The position numbers and the translations under genes are program-made. Shown here piece by piece: positions 40,157-49,129 of a stretch of 64,000 nucleotides of DNA. The first letter of the stretch is position 1. Each line of letters begins with the position of its first letter. The stretch spans positions 1 through 64,000 of the forward strand of contig JAQBNN010000280.1 of assembly GCA_028288505.1 (NCBI GenBank). The letters are read 5' to 3'. The notes under the pieces are model-generated. The model was not told the origin of the DNA. It made no database searches and saw only the letters and a program-made list of their open reading frames with translations. The DNA is from Segetibacter sp. (GTDB lineage Bacteria; Bacteroidota; Bacteroidia; Chitinophagales; Chitinophagaceae).

Positions 40157-40891
40157 TCAGTTACTGCCTACACTACTAAGTTTGTTTGAAGCTGCTTTAT
40201 CAACTAGCCATATTACTTCACCAATTTTAGGCTTAATAAGCTGTGAAGGATATTTATAGGGGTTGTAAGCACCCTCAAGCACGTGGTGTAAGGCGTGTGA
40301 TTTTTTTTCTCCGGATACTGAGAAAAGAATTTTTTTAGCAGCATTTATACACGGTGCAGTAAGGGTGATGCGATACATAGATTGGGGCGCCAAATAGTAG
40401 GCCTGCACCAAACGCTGTTGTTCGTTTAGAACATCGGTACCCGGGAAAAGAGAAGCGGTGTGGCCATCGTCTCCCATGCCTAATAAAATTAAATCGAAGC
40501 TGGGAGTTGTGTTATTGAAATGCTGTATTAACTGGGCTTCATACTTTATGGCAAATTCTGCAGGTTCCTCGTGGGCCCACATGGGAAAAATATGGTCTTC
40601 GGGAACCGGCACATGATTTAAGAGTGATTCAAAAGCCATTTTTGCGTTGCTGTCTTTATCGGTTAATGGCACCCAGCGCTCGTCACCCCAAAAAACATAG
40701 GTTTTACTCCAGGGCATTTGTTCTTTGTAAGGCGGCTGGGCTAACAATTCGTACAATCTTTTTGGAGAAGAGCCGCCTGTGAATGCAACAGTAAACCGGC
40801 TATTAATATTTACAGCATCGATGGCTGTCTGCAGAAATATTTCGGCGGCTTTTTTACTTAAGCTTTCCAGATCTTCAAACACCTGTACCAT
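40157..40891 (-). CDS. pgl: 6-phosphogluconolactonase
   Basis: FTGGSSPKRLYELLA, FWGDERWVPLTDKDSNAKMA, LLGMGDDGHTASLFPGT. Start 40891 (MVQVFEDLE) removes the overlap with zwf. Confidence 0.93.
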   Translation of the reverse strand: MVQVFEDLESLSKKAAEIFLQTAIDAVNINSRFTVAFTGGSSPKRLYELLAQPPYKEQMPWSKTYVFWGDERWVPLTDKDSNAKMAFESLLNHVPVPEDHIFPMWAHEEPAEFAIKYEAQLIQHFNNTTPSFDLILLGMGDDGHTASLFPGTDVLNEQQRLVQAYYLAPQSMYRITLTAPCINAAKKILFSVSGEKKSHALHHVLEGAYNPYKYPSQLIKPKIGEVIWLVDKAASNKLSSVGSN

Positions 40892-40901
40892 TTCCGCACT
40901 T

Positions 40902-42413
40902 TTAATGATTGTTATTTTTAAGTGTATGTACTGCCCACGTATGTCCTTCACGGGCAATTAATGCTTCCGCATTTTCTGGCCCCCACATGCCTGATGCATA
41001 ATTTGGAAATTCAAGCGATGGTCGCGATTGCCAGGCTTCTAAAATGGGTGTGATAACTTCCCACGCTAACTCTACCTGGTCTGACCGCATAAACAAAGTT
41101 GGGTCGCCCTGCATAGCATCTAAAAGCAATGTTTCATAAGCTTCAGGTGCTTGCTTCGAGCAGTTATAATCGAAGACCATTTCAACCGGGTTTAATGCCA
41201 TCTCAAGCCCTGGTTGTTTTGCTGTAAACCGAAGCCTGATATCCATTTCTGGTTGAATATTTATGGTAAGCCTGTTGGGCGACATACCTTCAGAGTAGGC
41301 AGTAGGAAAAGTTAGGTGAGGTACAGGGCGAAACTGAACAGTTATAGAGGACACTTTCTCCTGCATGCGCTTGCCGGTTCTTAAGTAAAATGGTACGCCC
41401 TGCCAGCGCCAATTGTCAAGGTAAAATTTAACCGCTGCATACGTTTCAGTGTTTGAGTTTGGTGCGACGCCTTGCTCTTCCCGGTAGCCCGGCACCTTTT
41501 TTCCTTGTAGCCAACCGCCTGCATATTGTCCCCGAACAGCATCTTTATTTACATCTTCAGGTTTAAACCTGCGGATGGCATGTAATACATCCACTTTCCT
41601 GTTTCTAATCTCTTCTGCCTGGAAAGAAATAGGTGGCTCCATTGCTACCATACACATCAATTGCAACAGGTGGTTTTGTATCATATCTCTAAGGGCACCC
41701 GCGCCTTCGTAGTAGCCTCCGCGATCTTCTACACCTACTTCTTCTGCTACAGTTATTTGTACAAAGTCTACATAATTGCGGTTCCAAAGTGGCTCGAATA
41801 AAGCATTGGCAAACCTGAAAGCCAATATATTTTGCACTGTCTCTTTTCCCAGGTAATGGTCTATCCTGTAAATCTGGCTTTCATGAAAAGTATTTGTAAG
41901 CAGCTTGTTTAATTCACGGGCCGTTTCTAAATTATGGCCGAAGGGTTTTTCAACTACAATTCTGTCTTGTGCCGGAATATTTGCAATGCCAGCCTTATGA
42001 AGATGAACAGTAGCAGATTCAATAAACTGTGGCGCGACGGACAGGTAAAATAACCTGTTGGCACGAACGCCAATACTTTCATCAAAGTCATCTAATTTCC
42101 TCGAAAGGTCGGCGTACGATGCTTCGTTATTTATGTCAGACTTTAAGTAACTGATTGAAGTTTTAAAGTCGTTCCATTTATGATCTTCAGGTTTGCCGGA
42201 GCGAGAAAATTCTTCTAAGCCTTCACCTAATCGATCACGATAGTCGCTATCGTTTAACTCGGTACGGCCGAGTCCTATTATGGCAAACTTTCCTGAAAGC
42301 CATCCTTCAAGATACAAGTGATAAAAGGCGGGGATCAACTTTCGTTTCGTTAGGTCGCCCGTGCCACCAAAAATTACTATTACAACAGGAGCAGGACTTT
42401 TGCCTGTTTTCAT
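40902..42413 (-). CDS. zwf: Glucose-6-phosphate 1-dehydrogenase
   Basis: [42 protein letters not shown]. Confidence 0.97.
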   Translation of the reverse strand: MKTGKSPAPVVIVIFGGTGDLTKRKLIPAFYHLYLEGWLSGKFAIIGLGRTELNDSDYRDRLGEGLEEFSRSGKPEDHKWNDFKTSISYLKSDINNEASYADLSRKLDDFDESIGVRANRLFYLSVAPQFIESATVHLHKAGIANIPAQDRIVVEKPFGHNLETARELNKLLTNTFHESQIYRIDHYLGKETVQNILAFRFANALFEPLWNRNYVDFVQITVAEEVGVEDRGGYYEGAGALRDMIQNHLLQLMCMVAMEPPISFQAEEIRNRKVDVLHAIRRFKPEDVNKDAVRGQYAGGWLQGKKVPGYREEQGVAPNSNTETYAAVKFYLDNWRWQGVPFYLRTGKRMQEKVSSITVQFRPVPHLTFPTAYSEGMSPNRLTINIQPEMDIRLRFTAKQPGLEMALNPVEMVFDYNCSKQAPEAYETLLLDAMQGDPTLFMRSDQVELAWEVITPILEAWQSRPSLEFPNYASGMWGPENAEALIAREGHTWAVHTLKNNNH

Positions 42414-42510
42414 ATAAAATATTTAAGAGATGATTTTCTTTTTAAAAGCAGTGTCTACCTTTTAAATGAAAGACAAGGAAGTTTTCTTGGGCCAGGGTTT
42501 CCCACTACTA

Positions 42511-42540
42511 TTAAGCTTTACTTGCGTCGCACTCTTGTAC
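42511..42540 (-). repeat. Intergenic repeat core (GCAAGTAAAGC subtype)
   Basis: TTAAGCTTTACTTGCGTCGCACTCTTGTAC; reverse complement identical to 6841-6870. Confidence 0.92.
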
Positions 42541-42589
42541 TTTTTTGTTCTTTATTCAGCATGGCAAATTAATAGTTGTTCATTTTGTA

Positions 42590-44005
42590 TTAATCCCATT
42601 CGGTATGAAAAACCCCTTCCTGGTCTGTACGTTCATAAGTATGCGCGCCAAAATAATCACGTTGTGCTTGTATGATATTTGTTGGTAGTCGTTCACTGCG
42701 ATAAGCATCAAAGTACGACAGGGAAGACATTAAGGCCGGCATAGGAATTCCTTCATCAATAGCCAGCTTTATTATTGAACGAGTTGCCATTTGTCGTTTA
42801 AGTAACTCTTCACCTATTTTCTCGTCGAGTAAAAGATTAGCCAGTTCTCCGTTGTTCTCGTACGCTTTTCTTATATCTTCCAGGCAGGCCGCACGAATAA
42901 TGCAGCCACCTCTCCATATTTTGGCTACATCTTGTAAAGTAAGGTTGTAGTTATAAGCTTTAGAAGCAGCCCCTAATTGAACCATGCCCTGCGCATAGGT
43001 AGTTAGCATAGCAAAGTAGAGAGCGTTCTTAAGCTCATCCAACACCTTTTGCTTATCAGTTGCATTTGTATTAACAGGAGAATGAACTAATTGTTTTGAT
43101 GCCTGTACCCGTTGAGCTTTATAAGCAGAAATATCACGCATGGAGACTGCCATATCAATCGTGGGGATAGGCACATGTAAGTCCATTGCGTTTTGCGATG
43201 TCCACTTGCCTGTACCTTTTTGGCCAGCTTTATCCAGGATCATATTAACCAGTTTCTTGCCGGTTACCTCGTCGTTTTTCTTAAGTACCTCTGCAGTTAT
43301 TTCAACCAGGTACGATTGTATTTCAGATTGATTCCACTGTTCAAACGTTTGTTGTAATTCATCATCAGTTAAACTGAGACCACGTTTCATTAAATCGTAC
43401 GACTCCGAAATGAGCTGCATGATTCCGTACTCAATTCCGTTGTGCACCATTTTTACGTAGTTGCCTGCGGAGCCATTACCTAAATAAGTAACACATGGCT
43501 CACCATTTACTTTTGCGGCCACAGCTTCAAACACAGGACGTAGTCTTTCATACGCGGCCTTATCTCCTCCCGGCATCATACTGGGGCCATATCTTGCTCC
43601 CTTTTCGCCACCAGAAATACCCATTCCAAAAAAGTGGATCTTGCTTGCTGCGAGTTCTGCTACCCGCCGGTCTGTATCAGGAAAGTAAGAGTTGCCGCCA
43701 TCAATAACAATGTCTCCGGCTTCTAGGTAGGGCAACAGGTTTTTTATTACCGCATCTACAGCTTTGCCTGCTGGCACAAGAAGCATAATAGCTCTTGGCT
43801 TACTTAAGGCGCGTACAAAATCTTCAGCAGAGGTGGTTCCAAAAACAGGTTGACCAGGAGTAGTTTCGGCTTTGAGGAAATCAATTTTAAGAGGATCGAG
43901 ATCTAAGCCTGCTACTGAAAAATTATGATCGGAGATATTGAGGAGTAGGTTTCTACCCATCACGCCTAAGCCAACTACTCCAAAATTGTATTGCGTATCG
44001 TTCAT
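42590..44005 (-). CDS. gnd: 6-phosphogluconate dehydrogenase (decarboxylating)
   Basis: GVVGLGVMGRNLLLNISDHNF; VKMVHNGIEYGIMQLISE; KGTGKWTSQNAMDL. Confidence 0.97.
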   Translation of the reverse strand: MNDTQYNFGVVGLGVMGRNLLLNISDHNFSVAGLDLDPLKIDFLKAETTPGQPVFGTTSAEDFVRALSKPRAIMLLVPAGKAVDAVIKNLLPYLEAGDIVIDGGNSYFPDTDRRVAELAASKIHFFGMGISGGEKGARYGPSMMPGGDKAAYERLRPVFEAVAAKVNGEPCVTYLGNGSAGNYVKMVHNGIEYGIMQLISESYDLMKRGLSLTDDELQQTFEQWNQSEIQSYLVEITAEVLKKNDEVTGKKLVNMILDKAGQKGTGKWTSQNAMDLHVPIPTIDMAVSMRDISAYKAQRVQASKQLVHSPVNTNATDKQKVLDELKNALYFAMLTTYAQGMVQLGAASKAYNYNLTLQDVAKIWRGGCIIRAACLEDIRKAYENNGELANLLLDEKIGEELLKRQMATRSIIKLAIDEGIPMPALMSSLSYFDAYRSERLPTNIIQAQRDYFGAHTYERTDQEGVFHTEWD

Positions 44006-44172
44006 TCTTTAACTGATTGAATAAGGAAACTAAATTTATAAAAACATCATCCTCTGCTATGTTATGTGAAGAGGTAATAACTAGTAAAAGATAACTAAAA
44101 ATTAGACCAGCCCCTCGTTTTACATGGCTCGGTTGTGTGAGGTGGGGAGAGTTGTTGAAGGAAGTACAATTA

Positions 44173-44196
44173 GTACAAGTGAGTGACACAACGATG
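44173..44196 (+). repeat. Intergenic repeat core (GTGACAC subtype)
   Basis: GTACAAGTGAGTGACACAACGATG. Confidence 0.9.
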
Positions 44197-44232
44197 CTTA
44201 ATTGAAAAACCAAAGCATGTAAAAAATGAATT

Positions 44233-44706
44233 CTACACCCCTAAATCGTAACGGGGCATCGACTTTTTTTCTAGAGCAATTAACTTGTTTAAGCGTCTTT
44301 GAAAACGTTCTTCGCCTTTGTATTCAGCTTTTAGAAAAGCTTGTATAATTTCCCAAATGAGCATGGGACCAATTACTCTTCCACCTAGGCAAATCAAGTT
44401 CATCGCATCGTGCTCAACACCCTGGTGAGCAGAATAACTTTCGGTAATTAATGCGGCTCTTACACCCACAAACTTATTGGCTGCAATAGAAACGCCAACA
44501 CCGCTTCCACAGACGGCAATACCCCGATCTACTTCACCTGCTGATACGGCTTTTGCCAGTGGAACAATGATGTCAGGATAATCGTCGTTAGCATTAAATT
44601 CGAAAGCGCCATAATCGTTTACTAGGTGCCCGGTTTGCCTTAGCTGGTTAATTAATCCCTGCTTTTGATCGAATCCTGCATGGTCTGCAGCAACACCTAT
44701 TTTCAT
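44233..44706 (-). CDS. rpiB: Ribose-5-phosphate isomerase B
   Basis: MKIGVAADHAGFDQK; GIAVCGSGVGVSIAANK. Confidence 0.93.
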   Translation of the reverse strand: MKIGVAADHAGFDQKQGLINQLRQTGHLVNDYGAFEFNANDDYPDIIVPLAKAVSAGEVDRGIAVCGSGVGVSIAANKFVGVRAALITESYSAHQGVEHDAMNLICLGGRVIGPMLIWEIIQAFLKAEYKGEERFQRRLNKLIALEKKSMPRYDLGV

Positions 44707-44813
44707 CGTGGTGATTTTTTTAGAGGTGACTTTAATTTGAGAACTTCTGTAAAAATAAAGCTAGCTATTATTAAAGTATAACAGCTAGCTATTCCGCAAT
44801 ATTTACAATGATA

Positions 44814-47483
44814 TTACTTAGTGAAACTTACAGTGGCTGAAACGGTCGTTTTATTTTTTATAGTTTGTGCACCTGGTTGGCTGCCTCCTACAGACACTGT
44901 TATTTTTCCGGGGAGTTGATTTGGCTTACCCTTGTTATCGTTTAAGGAAAGGTCGTTGGCTGTTAATATAAACTGAACCACTTTACTTTCACCAGCTTTT
45001 AATGCTATTCGTTTAAAGCCCTTCAATGTTCTTACTGGTGCTTGTGTTGCTTGATTGGTATGAGAAATATATACTTGAATGACCTCTTCACCACCCATTT
45101 TACCAGTGTTAGTTACCCGTACACTTATTGGAACGCTCTTGCCTAAGCCGGCAGTAGCAGGGATCTTTAAATCAGCATATTTGTAAGTAGTATAACTAAG
45201 TCCATGCCCAAAACCATATAACGGTTGTCCTTTAAAATATCGGTAGGTTCTGTTTACCATCGAGTAATCATTAAAGTCAGGAAGGTCAGCATCTGCTTTA
45301 TAAAAGGTAACTGGTAGGCGGCCTGCAGGATTATAATCACCAAACAAAACATCGGCAATTGCAGTACCTGCTGATTGGCCACCATACCATGCATTAACTA
45401 TTGCCGATATATTTTCAGCTTCCCAGGGGATAGCAATTGCACTGCCTGTCATCATTACAAATACTACAGGTTTACCAGTTGATTGTAAAGACTTCATCAA
45501 CTTTGTTTGAACCGGGGGTAGTAATATAGAAGTACGATCTCCACCGTTGAAACCAGGAAAATCCACTTTCATTTCTTCACCTTCCAATTGGGGAGAAATA
45601 CCACCAACATAAACAATTGCATCAGCATCTTTAATGCGATTTGCCAGTGCGCTAAAATCAGTTGGTTCAAAACTGCCTGCCCGTAATCTTACAGATGCTT
45701 TACCATGGCCCTGATAGTATTCAACCACGATTCGGTAAATTTTATTCTTCTCGCTTTGAAGTTTAAATGTTCTTGCACCCCACCTGTTTCTTGTCCATGC
45801 ATTTAATTGCTCCTTTCCATCAACCAGCACACGATAGCCATCATCAGCCTCTACTTCAAATGTTATATGACCGGTAGTATTAGTGGCAAAATCAGTTGTG
45901 TAACGTGCCGAAAAGTTATACGCTTTCAGTGTTCCTGTAACAATTTCCCCTTCCTGCCAAAAGTTGTCTATGCTCTTTTCCATTCTTGTAAGAATCGGTT
46001 GTCCGCTTAATTCTATATTGTTGAAATACTCTGCTTTAAAACCCTGCTTGCCTTCCAACGAATATTGGTTGCTTAAATCTGCATAAGCAAGTAAAGTATC
46101 GTTGGTAAAATTTATTGCTCTTTCGTAGACCACTTCAACATCTTTTCCTAGCTTATTTTTTATGCCTTGCAGTGCAGTTACAATTTCAGAAGGAACACCA
46201 TTATAATTACCCAATACAGCAATGGAATTATCAGCGTTAGGACCTAGCACAGCTATCTTCTTTATATTCTTTCTTAACGGCAGGGTATTGTTTTCATTTT
46301 TTAGTAGCACGATTGATTGCCTTGCCATCTTTAATGTGTGTGCTTTGTGTGGTGCACTTTCTAAAACACTAGATGGTGTTTGCGCATACCTAACCATTGA
46401 TGCAGGATCAAACATGCCTAATCGAAAACGTATCATAAACAAACGCTTTATTGATACATCGATTTGCTTCTCTGTAATCAACCCACTTTGTACTGCTTGT
46501 ACCAACGCTTTGTAAGCATCAGTTCCGCAATCAATATCAGTTCCATGCATAACTGCATCCGCAGAAGCATGGGCAGCATCAGGATGTGTTTTATGATTTT
46601 TAAAGAAGTCATCAATTGCCCAGCAATCTGAAGTTACATAACCATTAAACTTCCATTGATTGCGAAGTATGTCCACCATCAATAAATCGCTACCACAACA
46701 AGGCTGTGAACGAAACGCATTGTAGGCACACATAACACCAGCAACATTTGCATTAACTATTAGTTCTTTAAAAGCTGGTAAGTAAGTATTCCAAAGATCA
46801 TGATCAGAAGGTGTTGCATTAAATACGTGCCGTGATGGTTCAGGGCCACTGTGTACTGCATAGTGTTTAGCACATGCAGCAGCCTTTAAATATTTTGGAT
46901 CTGTTCCCTGCAAGCCACGAACAAATGCATTACCTAACATAGCCGTTAGAAAAGGATCTTCACCATAAGTTTCTTGTCCCCTCCCCCATCTTGGATCGCG
47001 AAAGATATTGATGTTAGGCGTCCAGTAAGTAAGGCCTACATAACGCTGTCCGCTCTTACCTTCTTCAATTGCTTTGCTATAAATCGCCCTTCCTTCCAAG
47101 GCAGAATAATCAGCCATTGTTTTTAAAGAATTCGTATCGAAGGTTGCAGCCATTGCAATAGCCTGCGGATAAACAGTAACCTTATAAGGAGTACGTGCAA
47201 CACCATGCAACACTTCGTTCCACCAATCATATGCAGGTATGCCAAGTCGTTGAATAGCCGGCGCAGCATTCAACATTTGCGCTACTTTTTCTTCCAACGT
47301 TAACTTGCTTACCAAATCATTTACACGTGCTTCAAATGATAAAGAAGTGTTTTGAAAGTTATGTTCGTACTTCTTAGTTGTTTGGGCATAAGAAGAAGTA
47401 GTTATAACAACAAAAACAATGGCATAACTTATCCAGCTTTTTACCTTGATGCTTTTACAATTCATGGTTAAACTATTATTCAA
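44814..47483 (-). CDS. GH3 beta-glycosidase with PA14 insertion (xylosidase/glucosidase-like)
   Basis: LTLEEKVAQMLNAAPAIQRLGIPAYDWWNEVLHGVA; YVTSDCWAIDDFF; PA14-like GFKAEYFNNIELSG. Confidence 0.94.
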   Translation of the reverse strand: MNNSLTMNCKSIKVKSWISYAIVFVVITTSSYAQTTKKYEHNFQNTSLSFEARVNDLVSKLTLEEKVAQMLNAAPAIQRLGIPAYDWWNEVLHGVARTPYKVTVYPQAIAMAATFDTNSLKTMADYSALEGRAIYSKAIEEGKSGQRYVGLTYWTPNINIFRDPRWGRGQETYGEDPFLTAMLGNAFVRGLQGTDPKYLKAAACAKHYAVHSGPEPSRHVFNATPSDHDLWNTYLPAFKELIVNANVAGVMCAYNAFRSQPCCGSDLLMVDILRNQWKFNGYVTSDCWAIDDFFKNHKTHPDAAHASADAVMHGTDIDCGTDAYKALVQAVQSGLITEKQIDVSIKRLFMIRFRLGMFDPASMVRYAQTPSSVLESAPHKAHTLKMARQSIVLLKNENNTLPLRKNIKKIAVLGPNADNSIAVLGNYNGVPSEIVTALQGIKNKLGKDVEVVYERAINFTNDTLLAYADLSNQYSLEGKQGFKAEYFNNIELSGQPILTRMEKSIDNFWQEGEIVTGTLKAYNFSARYTTDFATNTTGHITFEVEADDGYRVLVDGKEQLNAWTRNRWGARTFKLQSEKNKIYRIVVEYYQGHGKASVRLRAGSFEPTDFSALANRIKDADAIVYVGGISPQLEGEEMKVDFPGFNGGDRTSILLPPVQTKLMKSLQSTGKPVVFVMMTGSAIAIPWEAENISAIVNAWYGGQSAGTAIADVLFGDYNPAGRLPVTFYKADADLPDFNDYSMVNRTYRYFKGQPLYGFGHGLSYTTYKYADLKIPATAGLGKSVPISVRVTNTGKMGGEEVIQVYISHTNQATQAPVRTLKGFKRIALKAGESKVVQFILTANDLSLNDNKGKPNQLPGKITVSVGGSQPGAQTIKNKTTVSATVSFTK

Positions 47484-47539
47484 TTATAGAATTTTACTAA
47501 CAACAAGCAGAGATCCTTCTGCTCATAAAAGTTATGTAA

Positions 47540-47563
47540 GTACAAGTGAGTGACACAACAATG
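47540..47563 (+). repeat. Intergenic repeat core (GTGACAC subtype)
   Basis: GTACAAGTGAGTGACACAACAATG. Confidence 0.9.
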
Positions 47564-47679
47564 CTTAATAGCTATTCAACTGTGGGCTCACAAAAAATTT
47601 TATTTATCCCTTATTTTATTTCACAACTAAAGCACTCTATTTTATTTATTATGTACTTAGCTTTTGTGCTACTATTAAA

Positions 47680-47699
47680 CATCGTTGTGTCACTCACTT
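47680..47699 (-). repeat. Intergenic repeat core (GTGACAC subtype)
   Basis: CATCGTTGTGTCACTCACTT. Confidence 0.88.
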
Positions 47700-47734
47700 C
47701 AACTGAAGTATGCTAACTGAACAACGATAAATTC

Positions 47735-49102
47735 TCACTTAAAATACTTTTGTGCATACTGAATAAATGTAGGCCAGTTAGGGCCAGTTGTATGTCCGCC
47801 ACTATGTTGCCTCCACGCAACTTCTCCATCTACCAACGCTGTTTCAATAGCAGGAAATTTGGTTGTACCTAAATCTTTTTTACCTAAAAGTTTATATACC
47901 GGTCCTGCATGTACACCACCTAAAAACATCCCTTGCGCATCAACCCATCTTCCCTCAACAGTAGGCGAACCTGAACTTATAAACACCGGACGTGGAGCGC
48001 ACAATGCTATCAATTGATGTGCATCAACAGGAAAATCATTTGGTGTTAAAGGACCGGCATACTTAATAAAATTTCCTGCGAACCAATGGTACTCTCCTGA
48101 CGATGCCAAGTTTTCAACCTGCTCGCCATAAACTCTGCGTAGAATTTTTGCACCGCCTGCACCAGATGAACCAATAAAGCCAATTGCAAAACGAGGTTCA
48201 TAAGCCATAGCAACTAACGCAGCTTTACCATAACGTGACAGGCCTTCAATGCCTAATCTTTTTGTATCAACTGCTTTATCTGTTTCCAAATAATCTATAG
48301 CACGACTTGCTCCCCAGGCCCATGCTTTTAGCGTACCCCAATCATCTGGTTTACGTAGTTGTCCTTTGTTTACTAATCCAATTATTCCTTGTGATAATCC
48401 TGCACCATTATCTGCCTGGAAGCTCGTAGGAACAATGACAGCGGTGCCCCAACCTTGCTCAAGCAATTGCTGTTGCCAACCTTTTTCAACAGGTGTACCG
48501 GCAGGTGGAGCAGGCATTCTAAAACCAGGAGGAAATATAAAACCAAACTCAAGTATAACAGGAACAGGGCCTTTAGCATTAGCGGGAGTAATAAGTGAAA
48601 GTTGTATATCAACTTTTATGTCAGGATAAGATGAATTATCCACGTGACCGATTATCTTCTTGCTTACAGCTTTTATATCGGCAATCGTTGTATCGGTTGT
48701 ACTGGTAACTTCCCAATTTACCTTGGGTAAATTTTTAGGTGTTCGACCGTAAACTTCCCTGTCAAAGTCTTCTACTATTTCAGGCCTTCGTTGTGACCAC
48801 CAAATTTTTGCATTAGTAACTTTCTTACCATTTTTCAATAACAACTGATCAGGAAGTAAGGTGTAAGGAGAAGCTTTTGATTCGTCAACGTTCGCAGCAT
48901 TTGGTGCTTGTGGATTACCTGATGGACCTGGTCTTGTTGAAGTGATTCCTAATTGCTTCAACATGAAATTGTAATCCTTCTGTGTGGCTTTGTTTATGCT
49001 ATCACGTCTAAGGCTATCAGCAGGTGAAAGTCTTCCAAACTGACCATTAACTTGGAATACAAAAGCAGCACAGGTGATAAGTATGATTGTGATTTTTTTC
49101 AT
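47735..49102 (-). CDS. CE15-like glucuronoyl-esterase-family alpha/beta hydrolase
   Basis: GIEGLSRYGKAALVAMAYEPRFAIGFIGSSGAGGAK; HWFAGNFIKYAG; LIALCAPRPVFISSGS. Confidence 0.75.
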   Translation of the reverse strand: MKKITIILITCAAFVFQVNGQFGRLSPADSLRRDSINKATQKDYNFMLKQLGITSTRPGPSGNPQAPNAANVDESKASPYTLLPDQLLLKNGKKVTNAKIWWSQRRPEIVEDFDREVYGRTPKNLPKVNWEVTSTTDTTIADIKAVSKKIIGHVDNSSYPDIKVDIQLSLITPANAKGPVPVILEFGFIFPPGFRMPAPPAGTPVEKGWQQQLLEQGWGTAVIVPTSFQADNGAGLSQGIIGLVNKGQLRKPDDWGTLKAWAWGASRAIDYLETDKAVDTKRLGIEGLSRYGKAALVAMAYEPRFAIGFIGSSGAGGAKILRRVYGEQVENLASSGEYHWFAGNFIKYAGPLTPNDFPVDAHQLIALCAPRPVFISSGSPTVEGRWVDAQGMFLGGVHAGPVYKLLGKKDLGTTKFPAIETALVDGEVAWRQHSGGHTTGPNWPTFIQYAQKYFK

Positions 49103-49129
49103 TAGATCCTTAATTGTTTTTGGATAGCA

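Noticed and set aside
40902-40957. Overlap of pgl and zwf as translational coupling
   Set aside because: The overlap vanishes if pgl starts at 40891 (MVQVFEDLE), which fits family N-termini better.
43953-44213. 86-aa minus-strand ORF between gnd and rpiB
   Set aside because: Overlaps the gnd start and is mostly repeat/intergenic sequence; no recognisable domain.
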